Origin: Carallia brachiata
Lineage: Eukaryota; Streptophyta; Magnoliopsida; Malpighiales; Rhizophoraceae
Reading direction: 5' to 3'
NCBI GenBank assembly: GCA_021464245.1
Contig: JADCRB010000012.1
Span: forward strand, 1,903,999 to 1,967,998
DNA: 64,000 bases
The translations under genes and the position numbers were made by a program. The notes below the pieces were generated by a model, which saw only the letters and a list, made by a program, of their open reading frames with translations, did not search any database and was not told the DNA's origin. Positions 35,141-45,699 of this stretch are shown here, piece after piece (position 1 is the first letter of the stretch; every line of letters starts with the position of its first letter).

Positions 35141-35664
35141 TGATGATTCATGGCTTTAATCAAGGAGGACAGAAAGCAATTGGGATGATTCGCTTGGAGC
35201 TAACTATCGGTAATCTCACTTCTAGCACTCTATTTCACGTGATTGATGCACGTACCACATATAAGATGTTGCTAGGACGACCGTGGATTCATGGAAATGG
35301 AGTTGTGCTCTCAAGCCTGCATCAGTGCTTCAAGTACTACAATGGTGGCGTTCAAAAGGTCAATGCTGACTTAAAGCCGTTCGATGATGCTGAATCACAT
35401 TTGGCGGATGCAGTCTTCTACACTGACACAGACAATCCGGAGATCATTCCATCAAAAGCTACTTGGACTGGGGGCATCCACAAAAAGGGAAAAGCTGTCG
35501 AAGAACCTGCCAATGCCCAACCCCAGGCTCCAACAAATGAAAAGCTGCCACAGCCTGCTGAACTTTCCGAAGGATGTTGCATCTTCAAGCTCCACTCCAG
35601 TCCTACGCTATGTGCCGAAGTCACGACGCTCAGAAGGTCAACCCCCTTTCTCTTATTGTATTGA
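35140..35664 (+). pseudogene. Aspartic protease region of the Tat-type element
   Basis: An open segment with MIHGFNQGGQKAIGMIRL, STLFHVIDARTTYK and LLGRPWIH. This is the conserved second half of the Tat protease followed by a linker. The catalytic aspartate lies upstream in another frame, so the enzyme is split. Confidence 0.8.
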
Positions 35665-36158
35665 TCTTAAACAGGAGCATAGCCAACCCAAAACAAAGGA
35701 GCTGCACAACCTGAAGGAGACTTACACTCTGCCGATACCAAAGATTGAGCCGGTTTTGTCTTCAAAACCATTAAAAGGCTTCGTCAAACCACACACGGGG
35801 GCAGTCGAAGGCGGCTCACTTCCAGAAAGAAGAACACATGAAGGATTTGATCCTAATGCATACAAGCTTTTGGCAAAGGCGGGCTATGACTTTCAAACCC
35901 GAGCACAATGGGTACGCTGCCGTCCACACATGGCGCCGCTTCTCAAACATCACAGTCCCGACCTGGCTTAGGCTATCAGGAGAAGTCACCTGTGCGGATC
36001 ACGCTAAAGAGCCGAAGCCGAGCAGCTGATGCACGTGCCATCACCACCACCACCAAACAAGACAGGCTTATCCAGTCAAACAAAGAAGGTGAAGTCAGAG
36101 GTTCTGCATTTCATGTCACAATTAGCGAGGAGGCTGATCCGACTCATCAGATGGTGAA

Positions 36159-37690
36159 GTGAAGGAGGCTCCCCCGGAACTTGAAGATGGTGGCCAAGCA
36201 ACTGTTGATGAACTCAAGGAGGTCAATCTTGGCTCTCCGGAAGATCCTCGACCTACATTTGTAAGTGCTTTACTTACTGCAGAAGAAGAGCAAGAATATG
36301 TTCAGGTATTAAGTCAATACAGGGACGTGTTCGCATGGAGTTACAAAGAAATGCCTGGACTTGACCCAAAAATTGCGGTGCATCGTCTAGCAGTAAAGAA
36401 GGGTGTCCGTTCTGTCAAGCAGCCACAACGACGGTTCCGCCCGGAACTCATTCCACAAATCGAGGAGGAGGTGAACAAGCTGATCAATGCCGGCTTCATC
36501 CGAGAGGTCACCTACCCAACGTGGATTGCCAACATTGTCCCGTAAGAAAGAAGAATGGACAGTTGAGGGTATGTGTTGATTTTCGAGATCTTAACAAGGC
36601 CTGCCCGAAAGATGACTTTCCGTTGCCCATAACGGAGATCACAGTCGATGCAACAACGGGTCACGAAGCATTGTCTTTCATGGATGGTTCTTCAGGCTAT
36701 AACCAAATCAGAATGGCACCAGAAGACGAGGAGTTGACAGCATTCCGCACCCCAAAAGGTATATACTGCTACAAAGTTATGCCGTTTGGATTGAAAAATG
36801 CTGGCGCCACTTATCAACGTGCTATGCAAAAAATTTTTGATGACATGCTGCACAAGATTGTAGAATGTTATGTTGATGACTTAGTTGTAAAGACTAAGAA
36901 GCGCAAAGACCACCTCGAGGATCTCAAGACAGTGTTCGAAAGACTTCGGAGGCATCAGCTCAAAATGAACCCTCTCAAGTGCGCATTCGGTGTCACATCA
37001 GGAAAGTTTCTTGGGTTCGTGGTGCGCCATCGTGGAATCGAAGTTGATCAGTCAAAGGTTGAGGCAATTCAAAAGATGCCTGAACCTAAAAACCTGCACG
37101 AGCTGCGAAGTCTACAAGGAAAGCTGGCCTACATTCGCCGTTTCATCTCCAATTTAGCTGGGAGATGTCAACCTTTCCATCGGTTGATGAAGAAGGATGT
37201 CAACTTCGAGTGGGACGAAGCTTGCAGCAAAGCCTTTGAGAGCATAAAGAAGTACCTTTCCAATCCACCGGTCCTAGGCTCCAATTCAAGGAAAGTCGTT
37301 GATTCTCTACATTGCAGCAGGAAAGATCTTTGGGAGCCTTGCTTGCACAGGAAAATGAGCAGGGAAAGGAAGTTGCCTGTACTACTTGAGCAGAACACTA
37401 AACGGTCCGGAGCTGAGTTATTCGCCCATTGAAAAGACATGTCTAGCACTGTTCTTTGCCATTGACAAGCTGAGGCACTACATGCAGCTCACACGGTACG
37501 TCTCATTGCCAGAGCTGATCCTGTCAAATATATCTTATCCAGACCAATCTTGTCAGGACGACTTGCCAAGTGGGCAGTAATCCTACAAAGCTACGACATT
37601 GTCTACGTGCCTCAAAAAGCAGTCAAAGGACAAGCTCTAGCAGACTTCCTTGCAGATCACCCTGTTCCGTCAGATTGGGAGTTCACAGAT
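36159..37690 (+). pseudogene. pol: Reverse transcriptase and first RNase H of the Tat-type element
   Basis: Two frames joined near 36540. The first gives FAWSYKEMPGLDP and the RT N-terminus (FRPELIPQIEEEVNKLI). The second gives VCVDFRDLNKACPKDDFPLP, SGYNQIRM, VMPFGLKNAGATYQR and the catalytic YVDDLVVK. RNase H follows in further frames: RTLNGPELSYSPIEK near 37.4 kb and GRLAKWAVILQSYDI then QALADFLADHP near 37.55-37.66 kb. RT residues are intact, but frame breaks near 36.54, 37.3 and 37.5 kb prevent a full product. Confidence 0.9.
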
Positions 37691-37709
37691 GATCTTCCAG
37701 ATGAAGAGG

Positions 37710-38130
37710 TCTTTTACATTGAGACACTGCCACCATGGACGATGTTCTTTGATGGTGCAGCAAGGCGTGATGGTGCTGGTGCCGGCATAGTGTTTGTCAC
37801 TCCTCAACGACAAATACTACCATATGCTATCATTCTCGTGAGTTATGTTCAAATAATGTTGCTGAATACCAGGCTTTGATCATTGGTCTTCAAATGGCTG
37901 TCGATATGAAGATTCCAACTATAGAAGTCCATGGAGATTCCCAGCTCGTCATCAACCAACTTACAGGATTGTATGACGTGAAGAAAGAGGACCTTGCGCC
38001 TTACCATCAACGTGCTCGACAGCTAATGGATGAATTTGAAAGCATCACCTTGGAGCATGTGCCTCGACGAGAAAACACTCAGGCAGACGCGTTGGCTAAC
38101 CTGGCTACTTCTCTTGCAAAGTCAGAAATC
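37710..38130 (+). pseudogene. Second (archaeal-type) RNase H of the Tat-type element
   Basis: WTMFFDGAARRDGAGAGIVF supplies the first catalytic aspartate. After a break near 37.85 kb come NVAEYQALIIGLQMA (glutamate) and VHGDSQLVINQL (aspartate). The HVPRRENTQADALANLA box closes the domain. The extra RNase H is a lineage marker for Tat elements. Confidence 0.88.
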
Positions 38131-38299
38131 CAGGCTACAGTTGTTGCTGTATGTCAGAAATGGATAGTGCCACAAAGGATGATGAAGAAACTACAGCAGC
38201 CAACGCTGTATCTGTACGTCTCGCGGAGGACGAGATTGGCGCCAACCAATCATTGACTATCTACAGCACGGGAAGCTGCCGAAGATCGTCGTCATAAGA

Positions 38300-39478
38300 C
38301 AGAAATTCAACGACGAGCTCCCCGCTTCATATATCTCAAGGATGCTCTGTATCGAAGGTCTTTTGATGGAGTTCTACTTCGCTGCCTAGCCAATGAAGAG
38401 GCAAAACAGGCTCTCACTGAAGCACATTCTGGTGTTTGTGGCGGACATCAATCAGGGCCTAAGTTGCACTTCCAACTCAGAAGGATGGGATACTACTGGC
38501 CAACCATGGTACGTGATTCAATTGAGTTTGCTAAAACCTGTCAAGCTTGTCAATTTCATGCGAATTACATACATCAACCACCGGAGCCACTGCATCCAAC
38601 TGTCTCATCCTGGCCCTTTGAAGCTTGGGGTCTCGACTTAGTGGGGCCCTTGCCAAAGTCATCCCTGGGTCACCTGTACATCCTCGCAGCAACCGACTAC
38701 TTCTCAAAATGGGCTGAAGCCATTCCACTTAGAGAGGTAAAGAAGGAGCATGTTGCCAATTTCATCCGGACTCAGCTGATCTATCGCTATGGAGTCCCTC
38801 GATTCATCATCACTGATAATGGTAAGCAGTTCTACAACACTTAATCGACAAGCTCTGCGAGAAGTTCAAGTTCAAGCAGTACAAGTCATCCATGTACAAT
38901 GCCCCAGCAAATGGCTTGGCCGAAGCATTCAACAAGACCTTATGCAACCTGTTGCGGAAGGTAGTCTCTAAATCCAAAAGAGATTGGCATGACAGAATTC
39001 CGGAGGCATTATGGGCGTATCGTACAACTTACCGGACTCCAACACAGGCGACGCCATACTCACTTGTCTACGGTGTCGAAGCAATACTGCCGTTGGAAAC
39101 ACAGATTCCATCCCTGCGCATGGCTGTTCTGGAAGGACTCACACAGGAGGAGAATGCTCGCCTACGTCTGGATGAGTTAGAAGCCTCGATGAAAGGAGGC
39201 TCGAAGCACAACAGCAACTTGAGTGCTACCAAGCCCGGCTCACCAACACGTTCAACCGCAGGGTCCGCCCTCGATCTTTTCAAGTTGGAGACCTTGTTCT
39301 TGCAGTGCGACGGCCCATCAACATGAAGCATCGGCCTGGTGACAAGCTTACTTCCAAATGGGACGGGCCATACTTAGTGCAGGAGGCCTACACTCACAAC
39401 GCTTACATGCTGTCAGACCAAGAAGGCGTCCGAATCGGCCCAATCAATGGTAAATTTCTGAAACAGTATTATGTGTAA
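38300..39478 (+). pseudogene. Integrase of the Tat-type element, frameshifted
   Basis: The zinc-binding part EAHSGVCGGHQSG with CQACQFH is split over two frames. The core has GLDLVGPLP (D), FIITDNGKQF (D), then after a break near 38.85 kb NGLAEAFNKTLCNLL (E). The C-terminal part reads KHRPGDKLTSKWDGPYLV, and the frame ends at TAA near 39478. The DDE residues can all be seen but not in one frame. Confidence 0.88.
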
Positions 39479-39482
39479 ATAT

Positions 39483-39508
39483 GTTTAAAAAAAAAATCAA
39501 AAAAAAAA

Positions 39509-39565
<57 letters not shown>

Positions 39566-39583
39566 AAAAAAAAAAAAAAAAAA
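39483..39583 (+). repeat. Poly(A)-rich tract after pol
   Basis: About 100 bases, almost all A with a few T and C, beginning right after the pol stop. Confidence 0.95.
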
Positions 39584-39604
39584 TGCGAAGTCCCGATCTG
39601 AAAG

Positions 39605-39800
39605 ACCAAGCGAAAGTCCAAACCCAAACACTTGAGCCCAATTCAGAGTCAAAACCCAAACACTCAACCCAAATCCAAAAAATTCAAATTCAAAACCCAA
39701 ACACTCGACCCAAGTCCAAAAATCCAAGTCTAGAAGCCCAAACACTCGACCCAAATCCAATCCAAAGCCCAAAACCCAAAAATTCCAAGTCCCAAACATA
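39605..39800 (+). repeat. Degenerate tandem repeats CCCAAACACT(C/T)GACCCAA
   Basis: At least four copies (near 39622, 39654, 39697 and 39737), with AAATCCAAA spacers. G-poor on the plus strand. They lie between the poly(A) tract and the TATA box of the WOX-like gene. Confidence 0.75.
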
Positions 39801-39872
39801 GTCCAGAACCCAAGTTCAAAATCCAATCCAACTCCTGGCCCGCATGAGTATAAACTGTGAACGGCCCAAAAA

Positions 39873-39879
39873 TATAAAA
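39873..39879 (+). promoter_or_regulatory. TATA box in front of the WOX-like frame
   Basis: AATATAAAAGCAACG stands about 93 bases before the ATG at 39966. That is the usual spacing for a TATA box plus a short 5' leader. It suggests the gene has its own promoter, independent of the LTR. Inferred. Confidence 0.45.
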
Positions 39880-39943
39880 GCAACGGAGGGTTTGAGTCTG
39901 AACTCAGCATCAGTCTCAACCGATCTTCACCACACCAAGACCT

Positions 39944-40582
39944 TTGCTCCTCTGCCGCAAGAAAGATGGAACCAGTTGCAGAACCTCAAGACAAGGGAGA
40001 AGAAAGTCACCTCGCACAAGGTGGCAACCGACCATGGCACAACTGCAAATTTTGGAGGAAGTCTTCTACAACGATGGAGGTATTGTCCCTAACTCTACAC
40101 AGATTCTCCAACTTGTCTCACGACTTCGCCCGCTAGGGGCAGTCGAAGGAAAAAATGTATATTTTTGGTTCCAGAATCGGAGACATAGGGAAACAGTGGC
40201 GCTGAGAGATGGTATTTCCAAAGCACAGCCTGTTGTTCCTATAGTAGATCTCACCAGTACAGCTTCACCCTCAAATGAAGCCGGCCCAAGTTCTACCACT
40301 GCAATGGTCTCTCCACGGTACGTTCATCAAAGCCGTAGCCTATGGGAGCATACATACTGGTCCTGGTGGTTTCACGGAGTCAGCCAAGGGTTCATCCCTC
40401 CTAGATACTTAAGTCTAGGAGGAATTTTTCTAGCACACAGGAGTCATTCCGGCGAAATTTTGCCTCTCTTTCCAGAATATTCCGGCAGCATCAACCAGCC
40501 GGAAAGCGACGTCGACGCCAACATCATCGGCCCACCAGACGAGGTCGAGCTTGACTTGGAGTTGCACCTCGGGCCCCGCTAG
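39944..40582 (+). CDS. WUSCHEL/WOX-like homeodomain protein carried by the retrotransposon
   Basis: The frame is open from 39902 to the TAG at 40580-40582. Numbered from 39944 it is 212 residues. Homeodomain about 25-88: TRWQPT, QLQILEEVFYN, a long loop-turn, RLRPLGAVEGKNV and the recognition helix WFQN (75-78). The EGKNV..WFQN block and the RLR..G spacing are specific to WOX homeodomains. Residues 171-178 (EILPLFPE) resemble the WUS box, with I for the usual T. The tail ELDLELHLG has L203, L205, L207, L209, an EAR-type repressor motif. WUS-clade proteins use exactly this order to control stem-cell and meristem fate in the nucleus. The first in-frame ATG (40034) is inside the homeodomain. A better start, ATG at 39966 (MEPVAEPQDKGEE), is one frame off, so an indel or splice is implied. 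No intron interrupts the homeodomain. It lies between pol and the 3' LTR in sense orientation. Confidence 0.85.
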   Translation: MLLCRKKDGTSCRTSRQGRRKSPRTRWQPTMAQLQILEEVFYNDGGIVPNSTQILQLVSRLRPLGAVEGKNVYFWFQNRRHRETVALRDGISKAQPVVPIVDLTSTASPSNEAGPSSTTAMVSPRYVHQSRSLWEHTYWSWWFHGVSQGFIPPRYLSLGGIFLAHRSHSGEILPLFPEYSGSINQPESDVDANIIGPPDEVELDLELHLGPR

Positions 40583-40599
40583 GACGGCCGACAAGATAA

Positions 40600-40700
40600 G
40601 GTGCAACGACTTCTGCAACGACTTCTGCAGCACGCGGCAACGACTTCCCAGCACACGGCAACGACTTCTGCCACACACGGTAACGACTTTCGTGACACGC
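40600..40700 (+). repeat. AACGACTT(C/T) tandem block
   Basis: Five to six spaced copies of CAACGACTTC with CACACGG-type spacers, directly after the WOX-like stop codon. Confidence 0.75.
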
Positions 40701-40816
40701 GTCAGCCGCTGCCTCTTTTGTCTCTTATGCAGGAAAGGGACGTGGATGGCCCTACCGATTCTGCATACCTTTTTTGACTTTTCAAAAAAAAAAAAAAAAA
40801 ACTCTTTATTATTTGT

Positions 40817-40825
40817 ATATATATC
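40817..40825 (+). promoter_or_regulatory. TATA-like box before a second small frame
   Basis: TATATATAT, about 60 bases ahead of an ATG in favourable context (AAAAGAAAATGGCT). Confidence 0.3.
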
Positions 40826-40878
40826 CTGCATGCCCGAGTTGTAATATTCACCCCTCAGCTCTTCTTTCTCAAAAGAAA

Positions 40879-41181
40879 ATGGCTAGTCTCTGCACTTGTC
40901 TCAGGAAGTTCTTCGATCAAGAAGTTGGAGGCGCACGAGCTAAGAAAAGAAGGAGTAGTCTTCTTCGAGGGATCCCTAAAAGCCCTCGAAACTCAGTCTC
41001 CAACGCCATCGGTGTCATGGAGTTCCAACTACTCTCCTTAGTTCACATCTACCACAGAGGGATGAGAAGCTGCAATTATCCTAATCTTTCTTTGGATGCA
41101 GCGACGTACAGGGAAGTTCCAACTACTCTCCTTACGTCGAAGCAGACTTGGAAATCATCACTACAGTCAGTCTCTCTGTGA
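40879..41181 (+). CDS. Small unidentified reading frame next to the WOX-like gene
   Basis: 100 codons from ATG at 40879. It starts MASLCTCLRKFFDQEVGGAR, followed by a basic patch AKKRRSS that could act as a nuclear signal. It matches no family I know. A 19-base direct repeat (GTTCCAACTACTCTCCTTA) occurs at about 41025 and 41117. Another frame is open from 41096 to 41530 and is serine/proline-rich (GPSSWGGSSSLPTGSSS), so the real gene may be longer and frame-broken. It lies inside the Tat-type element, between the WOX-like gene and the polypurine tract. Confidence 0.35.
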   Translation: MASLCTCLRKFFDQEVGGARAKKRRSSLLRGIPKSPRNSVSNAIGVMEFQLLSLVHIYHRGMRSCNYPNLSLDAATYREVPTTLLTSKQTWKSSLQSVSL

Positions 41182-41528
41182 GCCGGTCTTGAAGTTCCAA
41201 GGTCCTGGGCCTTCCTCTTGGGGAGGTTCAAGTTCTTTGCCTACTGGATCATCCTCACCAGAGCTTTGGAACTTCAAAGAACCTTTGCCAGCCTTTGCCA
41301 GCCATGGAAGCTCAAACGCACCTGGAGCCAAGACTTCAATTTCTATATTGGCTGGGCTGCTAACTTCTTCAAGATCATATCGGTTTCCTATTGCAATCCA
41401 ACAACAGCGGAGATGGTCAAAGATAGAAGACTCCAAGATTCAATGTTCATCAGGACTTTCCAAATTTCAAACTGGACTTCAAGACTCGGTTCGAATTATC
41501 TCTGTAAAAATTTTTCTTACCGACCCTT

Positions 41529-41542
41529 GAAGTGGGGGCATT
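41529..41542 (+). promoter_or_regulatory. Polypurine tract of the Tat-type element
   Basis: GAAGTGGGGGCATT directly before the TG of the 3' LTR. Confidence 0.85.
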
Positions 41543-42209
41543 TGTAAACTAATAATAAAAAAAAAAAAAAAAATATAAATGGTTGGCAGCCGCCAACCTT
41601 GAAGGTTGGCAGCTGCCAACCTAATTAATGCCACCAACCATTTGGTTGGTGGCAGGCAGGCAGCTGGGGGAGGCCTATAAATGGCCTCCCCCCAATTAGA
41701 AGGAAGGAGAAGAGAAGAAAAAGAAAAAAAAGAAAGGAAGAGCAGCGAAGAGCAGCGCAGCGCAAAAAAAAAAAAAAAAGAAAAGAAAAAAAAAAAAGAG
41801 AGATAGTAAAAAAAAAAATCGAAATATTACAAATCCGGCTGAGATTAAGCCTCATACGGCCCTCAGCAAAATTCAGGCAACTCATCCGAGAACAAGTCCA
41901 TTCGACCCTCGGTGAAATTAAGTCAGATCAGCTCAGATCGAGTCTCTACGGTTCCTAAACGTAGTCAAAACATCCAAATCAGACATAGTTTCAGTCTATC
42001 CAGTTCAAGAAAAAAAGTGGTGGAATGGAAATTATTTCTGTCCAGATCAACCTCGTGCAGCCCTTGACGGAGTCAAAAAAGGAACACTAATCGGAGGATC
42101 TACGGAGATCGACCCCACGTAAATTTTCTTTTACTTTACAATTTTTATTTGTAATTTATTTTTGTATTTTTGAGTTTAATTATTTTAGACTCGAAATTTA
42201 CGCTTTACA
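41543..42209 (+). repeat. 3' LTR of the Tat-type element
   Basis: 667 bp. Keeps the three palindromes (41581-41654) and the TATA box. It differs from the 5' LTR by about five C-to-T or G-to-A changes and several small insertions. Confidence 0.96.
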
Positions 42210-42214
42210 AGGAC
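42210..42214. repeat. Target site duplication, right copy (AGGAC)
   Basis: Identical to 32091-32095. Confidence 0.93.
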
Positions 42215-45200
42215 ATTTCACGCACAGAGTAATTGGCTTACATCATTGTCTTCAGGTTGGTCCAACTGGTTTTCAAGTCAAAAGTCATCCTTTGCACTCT
42301 GCAGTGCCAACTGCTTCCTATTTGGCTTCACATCCCAATTTCGTAAATTCCCTTCTTTGTTAGGATGGGAATGAGATCTTCACAACTAAAGCATGCCCTC
42401 CGCCCCCACAAGAAAAAGAAGCAGATAACTAATGTTAGAACATAGACAACAAAAGAAAAGGCTTCACAAGCACAATATGCAAAGAAAGCCATACTTGCCT
42501 TCCATAATGTCAACAACTTTACACACCGGCCTTGTATCCAGACCCTAAGCTATATGCTTACGTCAAGGAAAAGGAAACTAAGACTGAGCGGGCAGCAACT
42601 TTGGGAAATCGATTGCTGAGTGATCCGTTGTGATTGTTGCGTTGCAGTTTCTGGAAATCAAAATGCCTCTGGTACATCATGTTTATTATTCTGCATCGCA
42701 GGGCCCAAAGAAACCATACATCTGACATATGATACAATGATGCATTTTTCACTGATCCAGTGTCAACTCCTTCCTGTTTGGCTTCGCCTTCCAGTTTGTA
42801 AACCTCATTCTCTGTTAGGATGAGATTAGAAATATTCACAGCTCAAACTCCCAAAAAAATAAGAATAAAGGACTAACGTCAGTATAGACAACAAGAGAAA
42901 AGGCTTAATATGCAAACAAAGTCAAATTTACCTTGCATAATGTCGAGAAGGTTAAAGCATCAACATTGTAATCCAGACTCTCAGCTGAAAATAGGAAAAG
43001 AAAGGTACAGAGACAACATATATGTATCAGCATTAGCACTAAGAAACTGATGAAGGGTTAGAGTAAATGATATATGAGTTATAGTTATGCTAAGGAAAAC
43101 CAAGAATATAAAGGCAGCATCTTTAGGAAATTGCTTGTTCAGTGATCCATCCTGTTCTCAAAATGAATCCGAGCCAGAGTATATTGGGATTTCCCTTTTA
43201 CCTAGGTGCTGGAGTTATTATCTGTCAAGAAACATTAGTCACGCAATGCACCAGCAGAATATGACAAAGATAAGTTGGAGAAAAGAAAGTTAACGCTGAA
43301 GCAGAATATCATGTAATTGCAAAAGCCAAAGATTACGTGACAGGTTTCAAGTGCTTTTGGGAACCATAAGCCACTAAAAAAAAAAGCAAAATGACGTCAA
43401 CAGATAAGAAAAGTTTCAAAGAAATTAACTTTACTCCTTTTTGCTACTTCTAGAAAAAACTTCATCTTCTCCTTATCTGTATCAACCTTGAGTCAATTTT
43501 TTACCTACTTCATCTAATGACTGAGGGAGAATATGTTTATGGGCATAGCTGTCAACCGGAGTTAATGTGGTTTGAGGCATTCTCTTCTACATTCTGCAAG
43601 TAGAGAAAAGTTTCGTGAGCAATCACTCAATAAAAGCCCTTGCACAGGAAGGACTTACTGAATTCTCGAGACCTAAGTATTGTGCATATGCCATGGGAAG
43701 ATAAGTTGATAAAGTAAGGGACCTACTGAGACCTGATGTTTCCAAGGTCACCGACACGAAGGATATTGATACCACCACAAAAGCTAGTACCATATGACAA
43801 ATTCAAGGCATTTCCATCAAAGGGCTACAGTTTGGGCGTCAACTAGCAATCATCCTCACAACATATATTCAGATAGTAATTAAATTGTAGTGAATCCATT
43901 CAATAAATCAGTGAGTCAATCTTCTTTAATTACCTGGCAAAGAAGTCCACCTTAGGTCATCAAGCTCCCAAATGTTTGAAGCCAAAGATCCAGTTAGACT
44001 GTCATAGATCTCATATTAGGATGCCTTCAAAACTCTTTTGATTGCCCTATCTACAGCCTAAGCCAGAATAAGATGTAAGCCAAAAAAATAAATCCAACTT
44101 TGTTGCTAAAGAAAAACAAGAACGTAGAGTAACACTTTGGCTGGATCAAACAGGACACTTTCCTCAATTCTGCATGAGCCAGCATCAACTTCTATGGGGT
44201 CTTTTGCCAACACTCATGACTTGGCCGTTTGCTTCATATGAAGGACATCTATGTAAGTCTGTAATGAACAGGAAAAAAAACCGTTAATAGTTTGTAATCA
44301 GGACCACATCATCCCTCAGGCACTTGAGGTTGGTTCATCCCATTGAGCAGAAAAGAGAACAACACACGCCTTGAATATGGATTTCACAGTTCTCTGCGTT
44401 GGTCCAACTGCAACATCCATAACTAGAGACCTTAACAGCATGAATCAACGTTAAAGCAATACAAGTTCCAGGTATTTGTCGGGACAATATCATGCATTAG
44501 TCTCATGGTCTCACCTTAACCTTGTTACCTAGCTTTCCCAGTACTCCACTACTCAATAAGCTCACTGTGGACAACGAGCTCATATTCCTTTCTCAATATC
44601 AGACATTAATGAGACATCAACTTGACCATGCAGCTCATCTCAGGATGCATCGGCTTGTTTGTTTTCTGTGTATGGAGGGCATCAATGCAAATTTGCAATG
44701 AAAAGGGGAAAAAGGCCATTGTAATCAGGAACATGTTTGCCTCCAGCCTCCAGCCTCTAGCCTCTCTCTTGCAACTAGAATCAAAAAATGAATGGTAAAC
44801 CATATTGTAAAAGCAACACAGGGCAAAAGTAGAAAAATTAACAGATTAATGACCAATCACTATCTATCTAAGTTAAATGGTAAAGCTACACATTCCAATC
44901 CAAAATAAGAAAAAACATATCCAACACAAGTATACAAGAGACCCTCCTATGTATACCCAGATGTCAAGAAAGAGAAACCAGCCCCCCCCAATTCCCTTCC
45001 TCTCAATCAGTGATCATTGGTATTAAATATTGGTTCTTTAGAATTATAACGAGGTAGAGGTAGAGAGAGAGAGAGAGAGAAGCTCCCTAGATATTGAAGC
45101 AAAACTGAAATTCCTGCCTTCAAATGACAAAAAATAGCAAAAGAAGAAATAAGTGTGACTAATAAATAACAAGAAAGAGGAAACAGACTCCAAAACCCAA

Positions 45201-45580
45201 TTTCAAGAAAAGATACAAAGGATGCTTTCTAATCTATTTACCCTGCAAGCTTGGAGTCAAACTTCTGTAATTACCCTAAAAGGAAGTTCACTCTCCAAGT
45301 CACCCAGCTCCCATATGTTCTCTGCCAAAGATCGGGTTAGTCCGTCATAAACATCAGGTTAACTTGACAACCCTTTAATTGTTCAATTTGCATTTCAAGC
45401 TAGCATAAGTTGTGAGCGAAAAAAAAAACAAAAAAAGATTTGTTGTTGAAAACAAGTATGTACTGAGACATCTTCCTGAATTCTACATGGGCCATTATTA
45501 ACTTCAACCGGGCCATCCGACAGGAAGCATGAATTGTCCGTTTTCCAGTGGATGAAGGACATCTATGGTAAGTCTGCAAT
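42215..45580 (-). pseudogene. MCM4-like pseudogene copy split by the Tat-type insertion
   Basis: Remnants in order on the minus strand: TYID-type exons at about 45510-45580, 44640-44700 (ICIDALHTQKTNK) and 44190-44260 (TYIDVLHMKQT); 43512-43598 (AHKHILPQ, one frame break); 43130-43215 (IITPAPR and the ALAR-equivalent region); 42760-42830 (an unassigned exon reading ENEVYKLEGEAKQEG) running straight on into the VEKH/EAF exon at 42630-42700 (KHDVPEAF, then ATQQSQ); and another copy of the unassigned exon at 42230-42340. The close join of two blocks at 42.7-42.8 kb, normally about 400 bases apart and in the other order, shows recombination. The last block continues across the retrotransposon into 31.8-32.09 kb. 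Confidence 0.75.
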
Positions 45581-45659
45581 CGATAAGGAAAAGGCCATTG
45601 TGATCGTGACCACGTCAGCCTCCATCTCTTTTTTCCAGCAGCTAAACTTTAAAAAAAAA

Positions 45660-45682
45660 AAAATATATATATATATATATAA
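45660..45682. repeat. (AT)n microsatellite
   Basis: About ten AT units following an A run. Confidence 0.9.
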
Positions 45683-45699
45683 ACTATAGTGTAAAAGCA

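Larger units (their letters stand above)
32096..42209 (+). mobile_element. Ty3/gypsy LTR retrotransposon of Tat type carrying a WOX-like gene
   Basis: A 10114-bp element with 5' LTR 32096-32753 (658 bp), 3' LTR 41543-42209 (667 bp), TG/CA ends and AGGAC duplications. The order is LTR, primer site, (GTAAAAA)n spacer, gag, protease, RT, RNase H, second (archaeal-type) RNase H, integrase, then about 2 kb of extra DNA before a polypurine tract. The second RNase H and a long region between integrase and 3' LTR are hallmarks of the Tat lineage. The extra region contains a WUSCHEL/WOX-like reading frame and a second small frame. The LTRs differ by about five substitutions and many small indels, so the insertion is older than the minus-strand element. 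gag-pol has at least a dozen frame breaks. Confidence 0.96.

Noticed and set aside
39480..39920. Minus-strand frame with repeated LGLDLGRVFG-type residues, and plus-strand poly-lysine frame
   Set aside because: Both translate the poly(A) tract and the CCCAAACACT tandem repeats. An antisense gene, known in some Tat elements, cannot be supported from this.
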